Source of the DNA: Deltaproteobacteria bacterium
Lineage (GTDB): Bacteria; Myxococcota; XYA12-FULL-58-9; JAUUZB01
Direction of reading: 5' to 3'
Length of the DNA: 6,819 nucleotides
Assembly: GCA_030590185.1 (NCBI GenBank)
Contig: JAUUZB010000213.1
Coordinates: 1 to 6,819, forward strand
Position 1 is the stretch's first letter. Every line of letters begins with the position of its first letter. Position numbers and translations under genes: made by a program. Below are positions 1-5,534 of this stretch, piece by piece. The notes below the pieces were generated by a model, which saw only the letters and a program-made list of their open reading frames with translations, did no database searches and was not told where the DNA came from.

Positions 1-237
1 GTGGCGGGTGTAGCCATTGGTACGGTTTGAGAAGTCGTTCGACATCTTCCGTACCGCTCCCGTCATGCGAATCTTGCCCTTGGTCAGGGTGAGCATGGCG
101 ACCGAGTTCGGCGCCTTGGTCTCGAGGTGCGCCACCGCGTCGGCAAAGAGTGCGGTTAGCTCCTCCGGGTCCGCACAATCGCGTGAATCAAGCACGAAGA
201 TATCGGTGCCCTTGTGATTGACGGTCTCCATCGGCAT
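1..237 (-). CDS. Small conserved hypothetical protein, N-terminal part (runs off left edge)
   Basis: An open frame on the minus strand starts at the ATG at 237-235 and is uninterrupted for 79 codons to the window edge. It begins MPMETVNHKGTDIFVLDSRD and continues with an acidic helix-like stretch (DPEELTALFADAVAHLE), then SVAMLTLTKGKIRM and a polar segment ending in NGYTRH. The start is supported by GAGGAGG five bases upstream. The order 'HKGxxIxxLDxxxC, PEEL helix, SVxxLTxxKG' resembles small (about 130 aa) alpha/beta proteins sometimes annotated as STAS/SEC14-like; this is recalled family likeness, not a search result. There is no signal peptide or membrane segment in the visible part, so it is probably cytoplasmic. 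An internal ATG at codon 3 is a possible alternative start. The first 12 codons and the leader recur as a truncated copy at 4271-4379. Function unknown. Confidence 0.7.
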   Translation of the reverse strand, partial: MPMETVNHKGTDIFVLDSRDCADPEELTALFADAVAHLETKAPNSVAMLTLTKGKIRMTGAVRKMSNDFSNRTNGYTRH

Positions 238-242
238 GGCGT

Positions 243-249
243 CCTCCTC
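243..249 (-). promoter_or_regulatory. Ribosome binding site of the left-edge gene
   Basis: GAGGAGG on the minus strand, five bases before the ATG at 237. It is a near-perfect Shine-Dalgarno sequence and fixes the start of the partial gene. The same motif is kept in the truncated copy at 4313-4319, with one extra base of spacing. Confidence 0.75.
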
Positions 250-307
250 GGGTGTCTCGCCCGCTGGCAACCGGAGAGACGGCACATCGGTGTTGCATGT
301 TGACGTC

Positions 308-331
308 CTACGCCGCCAGGCGGCTCCGTAG
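308..331. repeat. GC-rich inverted repeat in the leader of the left-edge gene
   Basis: CTACG (308-312) pairs with CGTAG (327-331). Inside it, GCCGCC (312-317) and GGCGGC (319-324) form a palindrome around A318. An RNA form would be a short stem with a three-base bulge and a tight loop. It lies upstream of the gene starting at 237, exactly where similarity to the second leader copy (4273-4379) ends. It could be a leader hairpin or a leftover end of a small element. It lacks a T-tract, so it is not a typical intrinsic terminator. Confidence 0.35.
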
Positions 332-389
332 GCGCCCCAAGAAGAACGCCCATCATACGTGAGAGACAACACTATTAAGGATACGCCTC

Positions 390-407
390 ACTGACCAACC
401 GTTCAGT
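390..407. promoter_or_regulatory. 18-bp imperfect dyad, possible operator
   Basis: ACTGACCAACCGTTCAGT has perfect outer arms (ACTGA / TCAGT) and one further symmetric C/G pair inside. Size and spacing fit the dyads bound by TetR-type repressors, but no regulator gene is in the window. It lies about 150 bp upstream of the minus-strand gene starting at 237 and about 120-140 bp upstream of the plus-strand lipoprotein, so it could serve either direction. Chance is possible. Confidence 0.3.
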
Positions 408-547
408 ACACCCCCCGTCGAGCCGGGCTGACTTGTTGAGTTTATTACTATTGACAACTCGATGGCCTGGGTTCAGAAGGTCCTCGGCCTCAGCCGTCGC
501 GCTGACGCCAGCCGGGGGTCCAAGACATTATCAAGATCCATCATTCG

Positions 548-3500
548 TTGTTGGTTGCGTTGCTCTACCTCCTCCTGGCGCAGGGGTGTGGCGACGAGAT
601 CCACACCAAAACCGAGCAACCCCTCCCAGAGAGCTCTCCTGAGGTTGGCTGCACGGTTGACCGGGACTGCAGTTTTGGCTCGGGTTGCGTGGACGGCTGG
701 TGCGTCGGGGCCGCGGGCGAGGCTGGCACTGATGCCGGTTGTGTCGCGGATGCCGAGTGTCCCGCTGGGTTCGCCTGCGCAACCAGCTCCAGTCAGTGCG
801 TGGAGATCGCAGACAGCCCGGAGCCCGATCCCGACATTGCCGACAGCTGCGTGACCGGGGAAATCCGGCCGTGCGGGAGCAAGGTCGGCCGCTGCGAGTA
901 CGGTGTCCAGAGTTGCGTTGGCGGCGACTGGGCCGCGGAGTGTGTGGGAGGTTTGGGGCCGATCGCCGAGGCGTGCAACGGCGTCGACGATGACTGCGAC
1001 GGTGCTGTCGATCCGAGCGAGCTCGACGGGGATGACGACGGCGTGCGCGCGTGCGACGGCGACTGCGATGATACAGAGCCTGCGGTCCACGCCGGCGCGG
1101 TGGAGCTGTGCGACGATCTGGACAACGACTGCGATCCCCTCACGGCCGACGGCGCCCAGGAGGCGGGCTTTGGCGACGCCTGTGACGGCGCCGACAGCGA
1201 TCTCTGTGCTGAAGGCGTGATCGCCTGCGCCGGCTCGGCTCTCTATTGTACCGACACCAGCGGCGACAACCTGGACCTTTGCGATGGCGTGGATAACGAT
1301 TGCGACCCAGCGACCACGGACGGCTTCCACATGGCGACCTTTGGCAACGCCTGCGACGGCGCCGACAGCGACCTCTGCGCCGAGGGCACCATCGCCTGCG
1401 ACGGCACGGCGCTCTATTGCGGTGACAACACCGGCAACGACCTGGAGTTGTGCGACGGGGTGGACAACGACTGCGACCCGGCGACGGCGGACGGCGCCCA
1501 CGAGGCGACCTTTGGCGACATCTGCGACGGGCTGGACGCTGATCTCTGTGACGAGGGCTCCATCGCCTGCAACGGTACAGCGCTCTTTTGCACCGATACC
1601 AGCGGCGACGGGCTCGAGCTGTGCGACGGGGTGGACAACGATTGCGATCCGGCCACTGTCGACGGCTCGGCTGAGCCGACCTTCGACGACACCTGCGACG
1701 GCGCCGACAGTGATCTCTGCGCGGAGGGTGTCATCGCCTGCGATGGCCTCGCTCTGTTTTGCGACGATCTGACCGGCGGCAACGTCGAGCTGTGCGACGG
1801 GACGGACAACGACTGCGATCCGGCCACCGCTGACGGCGCCGGGGATGCCGGCGTCGGCGTTGGTTGCGACGGTTCCGACAGTGATCTGTGCAGCGACGAC
1901 TCGACGATCTGTACGGCCGGCGCCATCGTCTGCGGTGACGGCAGCGACAGCCCCGATTTGTGCAACGGCTTCGACGATGACTGCAACGGCGCCACCGCGG
2001 ACGGCGCCGACCAAGATTGCTCGCCGGCGACCGCTGGCGATCCCTGCCTCGACGGCATCTGTAGCGGCGGTAGCTGCGTCGCGGTGGACAACGGCACCTG
2101 CAATCCCTGCGACAGCGGTTCGCCAACGGCCGACGCCGGCCCCGATCAAACCGGCATCGTCCCAAACACCACGGTGCAACTCGACGGCAGCGGCTCGACC
2201 GACCCGAACGGCGATCCCCTGACCTACTCCTGGCGGATCACCAGCCAACCCGTCGGCAGCAGCGCGACCCTCAGCGACCCGACCATCGTCATCCCGACTA
2301 TCCTAGGCGACGTCTCCGGTGACTTCGTGATCTGTCTGAGCGTCAGCGACACCAACGGTTGCGCCTCGGCCTTCGAGGACTGCATGACCCTCAACGTAGA
2401 GCCGGCGCCGGCCACCGGCTTGCACATCGAGCTGGTCTGGTTCTCGGATGACAGCGATGTCGACCTGCACTACCTGGCCGATAACGGCGCCTTTTTCGAC
2501 ACCGCCACCAGCCCCGACGGCCCCGATTGCCATTACCTGCGCAAGAACCCTGATTGGGGAGACGCCGGCACCGGTCTCCCGGACGGCGACGCAACCAACG
2601 ATCCGATCCTCGACGTCGACAACATCGACGGCCACGGCCCCGAGAACATCAATCATGACGTTCTGTTTGATACCGCGGCGCCGTTTCTGGTCGGCGTCCA
2701 CTATTATGCCGACAAGGGCATCTCGGGCCCTGTCAACGCGCGGGTTCGCATCTATGTCAGCGGCTCGCTGGCGTTTGAGAAGACCGCGACGCTCAGCTGC
2801 CAAGAGATCTGGGAGGTCGCTGCCATTGAAGTCACCGGCGGCGGCACGACGGTCACCGTGACCGACCTCGGCCTGGGCATGACCCCGTCGACCACCGGTA
2901 GCTGCACCACCAGCGGCGACCCGCCATCCAACGAGGCTGGGCTGTGCAGTGATGGCAGCGACAATGACGGCGACGGCGACACTGATTGCGATGACCCGGA
3001 TTGCGCCACTGACTACGCCTGTACCGAGACGGGGCGGTGCACCGATGGGATCGACGACGACGGCGACGGCAACACCGATTGCGACGACCCGGATTGCGCC
3101 ACCGATTTCGCCTGCTCCGAGACCGGGCGCTGCGCGGACGGCGCCGACAACGATGGCGACGGTGACACGGACTGTGCCGACTCCGATTGCGCCGCTGACA
3201 TTGCTTGCTTCGTTTGCCCGGGGACCGATCTCGGCTCGACCCTGGGCTCGCCCGTCCAGAGTGGCACCACGGTCGGCGCCGGCGCTGACCTCGGCGGGAG
3301 CTGCAGCAGTGGATCGTCAGGTGTCGGCGCCGAGGATCGCGCCTTTGCCTGGACCGCGCCGTGGGACGGAACCTTCGTGTTCGACACCGACGGCTCGGCT
3401 TTTGACACGGTCCTGTACCTCCTCGACGGCACCTGTTCCGGGTCGGAGATCGCTTGCGACGACGATTCCGGGGCCGGGACCCAGTCGTTGCTCTCTCTGG

Positions 3501-4039
3501 CGTTGACCGCGGGCCAAACCGTGGTGGTGGTGGTCGACGGCTACAGCGGCGCCGGGGCCTACGTCCTCAACATCAATGCTACCGAGGCTGGACTTTGCGC
3601 CGACAGCGTCGATAACGACGCCGACGGCGACACCGACTGCGCCGATTCCGATTGCGCCGGCGATCCCGCCTGTGTCTCCTGCCCTGACACAGATCTCGGA
3701 TCCGCCACCGGCTCGCCCGTACAAACCGGCAGCACCGTAGGCGCCGGTGCCGACCTCACCGGCAGTTGCTCCTCCGGAAGCGCTGGCGCCGAAGATCTGG
3801 CCTTTTCCTGGACCGCACCGTCGAACGGTACCTACACCTTCGACACGGATGGCTCGATCTACGACACGGTTCTATATGTCCTCGACGGCACCTGTTCCGG
3901 AGCGGAGATCGCCTGCGACGACGACTCAGGGGCCGGGACCCAATCCTCGATAACGCTCAACCTGAGTGCGGGTCAGACGGTGATCGTGGTGGTGGACGGT
4001 TACGGAGGTGCAGGCGATTTCGTGCTGAACGTGAACTAG
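548..4039 (+). CDS. Large Cys/Asp-rich multidomain lipoprotein with MopE-type metal-binding repeats, PKD-like, DVDLH and PPC-like domains
   Basis: A 1163-residue frame counted from TTG 548. The hydrophobic segment LLYLLLAQGC ends in a relaxed lipobox with Cys14 as the likely lipidated residue, so the protein is exported and anchored. Domain order: Cys-rich region about 35-80; a C..G....C motif about 97-142; CNGVDDDCDG at 143 with a DxDxDG-like stretch to 185; six 57-residue Cys/Asp repeats (187-521); a PKD/REJ-like domain (525-621); a domain with LVWFSDDSDVDLHYL and DVDNIDGHGPENI (622-774, like YfaP/DUF2135 modules); three 31-residue DGDGDTDC modules (about 796-889); a PPC-like beta domain (890-1010); a fourth module (1013-1045); and a second PPC-like domain (1045-1163). 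CDGxDNDCD matches the 'putative metal-binding motif' family named after Methylococcus MopE. No catalytic motif is seen. A surface, metal-stabilised structural or adhesive role is inferred. The frame has no in-frame ATG or GTG start: KIHHS just upstream of codon 548 would complete the signal peptide if the ATC at 530 is the real start. Confidence 0.9.
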   Translation: MLVALLYLLLAQGCGDEIHTKTEQPLPESSPEVGCTVDRDCSFGSGCVDGWCVGAAGEAGTDAGCVADAECPAGFACATSSSQCVEIADSPEPDPDIADSCVTGEIRPCGSKVGRCEYGVQSCVGGDWAAECVGGLGPIAEACNGVDDDCDGAVDPSELDGDDDGVRACDGDCDDTEPAVHAGAVELCDDLDNDCDPLTADGAQEAGFGDACDGADSDLCAEGVIACAGSALYCTDTSGDNLDLCDGVDNDCDPATTDGFHMATFGNACDGADSDLCAEGTIACDGTALYCGDNTGNDLELCDGVDNDCDPATADGAHEATFGDICDGLDADLCDEGSIACNGTALFCTDTSGDGLELCDGVDNDCDPATVDGSAEPTFDDTCDGADSDLCAEGVIACDGLALFCDDLTGGNVELCDGTDNDCDPATADGAGDAGVGVGCDGSDSDLCSDDSTICTAGAIVCGDGSDSPDLCNGFDDDCNGATADGADQDCSPATAGDPCLDGICSGGSCVAVDNGTCNPCDSGSPTADAGPDQTGIVPNTTVQLDGSGSTDPNGDPLTYSWRITSQPVGSSATLSDPTIVIPTILGDVSGDFVICLSVSDTNGCASAFEDCMTLNVEPAPATGLHIELVWFSDDSDVDLHYLADNGAFFDTATSPDGPDCHYLRKNPDWGDAGTGLPDGDATNDPILDVDNIDGHGPENINHDVLFDTAAPFLVGVHYYADKGISGPVNARVRIYVSGSLAFEKTATLSCQEIWEVAAIEVTGGGTTVTVTDLGLGMTPSTTGSCTTSGDPPSNEAGLCSDGSDNDGDGDTDCDDPDCATDYACTETGRCTDGIDDDGDGNTDCDDPDCATDFACSETGRCADGADNDGDGDTDCADSDCAADIACFVCPGTDLGSTLGSPVQSGTTVGAGADLGGSCSSGSSGVGAEDRAFAWTAPWDGTFVFDTDGSAFDTVLYLLDGTCSGSEIACDDDSGAGTQSLLSLALTAGQTVVVVVDGYSGAGAYVLNINATEAGLCADSVDNDADGDTDCADSDCAGDPACVSCPDTDLGSATGSPVQTGSTVGAGADLTGSCSSGSAGAEDLAFSWTAPSNGTYTFDTDGSIYDTVLYVLDGTCSGAEIACDDDSGAGTQSSITLNLSAGQTVIVVVDGYGGAGDFVLNVN
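1106..1957 (+). repeat. Five tandem 171/168-bp repeats coding 57-residue six-Cys modules
   Basis: Units begin at 1106, 1277, 1448, 1619 and 1790. The first four are exactly 171 bp and the fifth is 168 bp; a degenerate sixth starts at 1958. Each full unit encodes LCDGxDNDCDPATxDG, then a short ATFG stretch, CDGADSDLC, an IACDGTAL block and a final Cys, giving six cysteines per module (three possible disulfides) and many acidic residues. Units 2-4 are the most alike in protein and DNA, as expected from tandem duplication within the gene. Confidence 0.9.
2945..3223 (+). repeat. Three tandem 93-bp modules coding DGDGDTDC segments
   Basis: The cysteine codons that open each module are at 2945, 3038 and 3131, spaced exactly 93 bp (31 residues). 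The shared pattern is CxDGxDNDGDGDTDC, then DxDCAxDxAC. A fourth copy starts at 3596. The Asp spacing in DNDGDGDTD resembles calcium-binding loops such as thrombospondin type 3 or dockerin-like loops; metal binding is inferred from this pattern. Confidence 0.85.
3131..4036 (+). repeat. Tandem 465-bp duplication: DGDGD module plus PPC-like domain
   Basis: The unit starting at 3131 (module, then a beta domain with FDTDGSAFDTVLYLLDGTCS and VVVVVDGY) recurs 465 bp later from 3596 (FDTDGSIYDTVLYVLDGTCS, VIVVVDGY) and runs to the end of the gene. The W-T-AP, FDT, CDDDSG and GQTV motifs are typical of pre-peptidase C-terminal type domains in secreted proteins. The C-terminus therefore grew by duplicating the compound unit. 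Confidence 0.85.
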
Positions 4040-4270
4040 CTCGTTTCCCGAGATACGCTCTCGTGTGGTGATCGAAGCGGGCTAGGAGGCCGTGCTTGGG
4101 AGCCGCTCGCTCCTGCTTGCGCTCCTCGCGAATGAAGGGGTACCGCTTCGGCTCTTGGGGTGTGGGCGCTCCGATCGGCTGTGGGTGCTTCGCCTCCGCC
4201 GTACCCCTCCCTTCGCTGCGGTGCCGCGCGTCGCTCGCTCTGGCCGAGCTTCCGGCTGAAAGCCCCGACG
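4040..4270. other. Intergenic, inverted-repeat-rich stretch; possible extragenic repeat element
   Basis: No protein is recognisable here on either strand. Directly after the lipoprotein stop there are two mutually exclusive short hairpins: CTCG/CGAG (4040-4052) and CGAGA/TCTCG (4049-4063). Neither has a T-tract. A larger inverted repeat pairs 4129-4143 with 4201-4215 (13 of 15 positions, including perfect AGGGGTAC / GTACCCCT), leaving a loop of 57 bases. GC-rich runs such as CGCTCGCTC (about 4105 and 4232) recur. The character is that of a structured spacer or a degenerate mobile or extragenic palindromic element, but the family is not identified. Confidence 0.45.
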
Positions 4271-4306
4271 GTCGGTCCCCTTGTGGTTGACGGTCTCCAT
4301 CGGCAT
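4271..4306 (-). pseudogene. Truncated start (12 codons) of a paralogue of the left-edge gene
   Basis: The minus strand from the ATG at 4306-4304 encodes MPMETVNHKGTD, identical over 12 residues to the gene starting at 237, and is preceded by GAGGAGG. After the Asp codon the similarity stops abruptly. The frame continues as an Arg/Ser-rich sequence (RRGFQPEARPERATRG and onward) to a stop at 4082, which does not look like a selected protein. This is best read as a 5' remnant of a duplicated gene. Together with its leader, the copy matches 202-308 at about 86% identity by eye (about 14 mismatches and one gap). Confidence 0.7.
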
Positions 4307-4379
4307 GGCGTTCCTCCTCGGGTGGCTCTCCCGCCGGCGACCGGAGCAACGATACATCGGTATTGGATGTTGAAGCCCT
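4271..4379 (-). repeat. Second copy of leader plus gene start (direct repeat of 202-308)
   Basis: Aligned by eye, 4273-4379 matches 204-308 in the same orientation, covering the ribosome binding site, about 70 bp of leader and the first codons. The difference at the ribosome binding site is one inserted T at 4311 or 4312. Noncoding leader bases are nearly as conserved as the codons, so this is DNA-level duplication rather than protein-level selection. Confidence 0.85.
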
Positions 4380-4420
4380 GAGGGAGGCACCAAGGCCTGG
4401 CCCGAGTTAGTCTCGAGGGT

Positions 4421-5428
4421 TCAGAAAACCTCGCCCAGGAAGGCTTCGACGGCTACCGTCGGTGCGTCCCCTTCCGCCCCGAAGTCCAGCACCAAGGCGC
4501 TGTGGGTCTCATCGTTCCAGTGATGTGTCACGGCCATCTGTCCCGCCAATTGCAGCGCGGCAGCATAGCGCTCCGTCACGGAGCTCGCGATGTACCCGTG
4601 CGACCCCACCTCTTGTGGGGAGGGCTCCGCTGTAATCAGCAGAGCATCGGCCACGAAACCGTCGACATAGCCTATCGGCGACGCCTCGAGCTGTTCCGCC
4701 TCCGTGTCTCCGAACAAGTGTTCAATCAAGGGAATGTTCGCCTCGACCACGCTGCCTGGCATCAAACCCAGGGCGTAGGGAACGTCGTAGGCGTGCACGT
4801 CCAAGGAGATGGTCGCTGCGACATACTCCTCGCCGAGACCCGCAGTTTCCAGGTACTGCCCATCGGCGCCCAGCAAGGCAACCAGGTGCGCTCCGGAGGA
4901 GAAGCCCAGGAGCACAGCCCCCGCCTCGGTGATGCCGTAGTCAGCCGCGTGATCCTCGATCCAACGCAGGGCATTCGCGATGTCCATGGCCTGGTCCATC
5001 GGCCCAACCTCCAGCGGACCGCCGGGAGGACTGGCCAAGCGGAAGTTCACCGCCACCACCACATAGTCGCGCTCTACCCACCACGGAATCAGGTCCGGTG
5101 CGGCGATGTCGAAGTTCTCCTTGTCTCCTGAGACCCAGCTCCCACCGTGTACCAGCAGCACCAAACGCTTAGGCCCCCCGTCGGGACGGTAGTAGACGTC
5201 GAGGGTCGAGGAGGCCGCATTCCCGCCGCTGGGCAGGGGGTAGACGAGATCGCGGTCCGCGACCACATCCGGACCCGTGTAGGGGGAAGCCGTGTCCCCG
5301 GGCTGGTCCGTGTCCCCGGCCTGATCCGTGTCCCCGGATGGGTCCGTGTCCCCGGGCTGGTGGGTGTCGGCTGCGTTCGGGCAGCCGGCCATTGCCAACG
5401 CAAGCGTCACGAGCACCGACAGTCGCAT
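4421..5428 (-). CDS. Lipoprotein alpha/beta-hydrolase, carboxylesterase (BD-FAE / hydrolase fold-3 type)
   Basis: A 335-residue frame from the ATG at 5428. It probably hydrolyses a carboxylic ester in the envelope; the substrate is unknown. MRLSVLVTLALAMAGC is a lipoprotein signal peptide with Cys16 as the lipidated residue. It is followed by a low-complexity spacer of PGDTD-type repeats (residues 25-46), then the catalytic domain. The oxyanion motif is HGGSW (His94-Trp98), the nucleophile elbow GFSSG puts Ser177 in place, and His309 in DETHSAL is the likely catalytic His. The usual catalytic Asp position (normally HGxxD) reads TAEPS, so the acid is uncertain. The open frame extends upstream to 5563 but would overlap the next gene and bury the signal peptide. 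A TTG at 5446, four bases after GAGGTG (5456-5451), is a credible alternative start adding six residues. It lies downstream of the dehydrogenase on the same strand. Confidence 0.88.
   Translation of the reverse strand: MRLSVLVTLALAMAGCPNAADTHQPGDTDPSGDTDQAGDTDQPGDTASPYTGPDVVADRDLVYPLPSGGNAASSTLDVYYRPDGGPKRLVLLVHGGSWVSGDKENFDIAAPDLIPWWVERDYVVVAVNFRLASPPGGPLEVGPMDQAMDIANALRWIEDHAADYGITEAGAVLLGFSSGAHLVALLGADGQYLETAGLGEEYVAATISLDVHAYDVPYALGLMPGSVVEANIPLIEHLFGDTEAEQLEASPIGYVDGFVADALLITAEPSPQEVGSHGYIASSVTERYAAALQLAGQMAVTHHWNDETHSALVLDFGAEGDAPTVAVEAFLGEVF
5291..5362 (-). repeat. Four tandem 18-bp repeats in the esterase spacer
   Basis: On the plus strand the unit CGTGTCCCCGG plus seven bases repeats at 5291, 5309, 5327 and 5345. 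On the coding strand it gives (P/A/S)-GDTD-(Q/P) hexapeptides. The tract separates the lipidated Cys from the catalytic domain and probably acts as a flexible acidic tether. Copy number changes by multiples of 18 bp would keep the frame. Confidence 0.9.
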
Positions 5429-5470
5429 CCAAATCGATAATCGCAACGCACACCTCAAAGGATTTGAGCT

Positions 5471-5488
5471 AGCCACACCACCGTGGCT
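5471..5488. repeat. Short perfect inverted repeat upstream of the esterase
   Basis: AGCCAC (5471-5476) and GTGGCT (5483-5488) flank ACCACC. In the minus-strand transcript this would be a six-base-pair hairpin between the dehydrogenase stop and the esterase start, about 43 bases before the ATG at 5428. With no T-tract after it, it is not a clear terminator; it may be a leader or processing structure, or chance. Confidence 0.35.
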
Positions 5489-5513
5489 CGTTTCGTGAAG
5501 GCCGTACCGCAGC

Positions 5514-5519
5514 AATATA
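5514..5519 (-). promoter_or_regulatory. Candidate -10 element for the esterase
   Basis: On the minus strand TATATT lies in an unusually AT-rich patch (about 5512-5529) in otherwise GC-rich DNA, between the dehydrogenase stop and the esterase start. It would place transcription start roughly 75-80 bases before the ATG at 5428. No convincing -35 hexamer is seen 16-18 bp upstream, so this is a weak call. Without it, the esterase would rely on read-through from the dehydrogenase. Confidence 0.3.
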
Positions 5520-5534
5520 CGCCATATATCCAGC

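Larger units (their letters stand above)
238..547. other. Intergenic region between divergent genes
   Basis: This 310-bp stretch separates a minus-strand gene (start 237) from the plus-strand lipoprotein. It contains the leader of the left gene (to about 308, duplicated at 4307-4379), the GC hairpin, the 18-bp dyad, and an AT-richer patch near 433-456 that includes a perfect TTGACA at 451-456. No good -10 hexamer lies 16-18 bp downstream of that TTGACA, so I do not call a promoter. Short open frames here show no recognisable protein character. Confidence 0.6.

Noticed and set aside
451..456. Perfect TTGACA as a -35 element for the lipoprotein
   Set aside because: The bases 16-18 bp downstream do not form a credible -10 hexamer, so a single hexamer match is not enough to call a promoter.
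433..854. Short plus-strand frames with ATG starts just before the lipoprotein
   Set aside because: They overlap the start of the lipoprotein in other frames, have no recognisable content, and are consistent with chance; the sense lipoprotein frame is far better supported.
1106..1957. Repeat array as a CRISPR
   Set aside because: The repeats are long, contiguous, in-frame protein-coding units without unique spacers.
473..2248. A 591-codon open frame antisense to the lipoprotein gene
   Set aside because: It mirrors the sense repeats, is made of monotonous Val/Ala/Gly-rich stretches, and follows from the GC-biased codons and rarity of stops opposite Asp/Cys/Gly-rich coding sequence. No domain is recognisable.
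4040..4063. Hairpins after the lipoprotein stop as an intrinsic terminator
   Set aside because: Stems are only four to five base pairs and no T-tract follows.
4082..4393. 103-codon minus-strand frame over the truncated gene copy
   Set aside because: Apart from the 12 codons shared with the left-edge gene, it reads as Arg/Ser/Pro-rich translation of GC-rich inverted repeats. Treated as a remnant plus spacer, not a gene.
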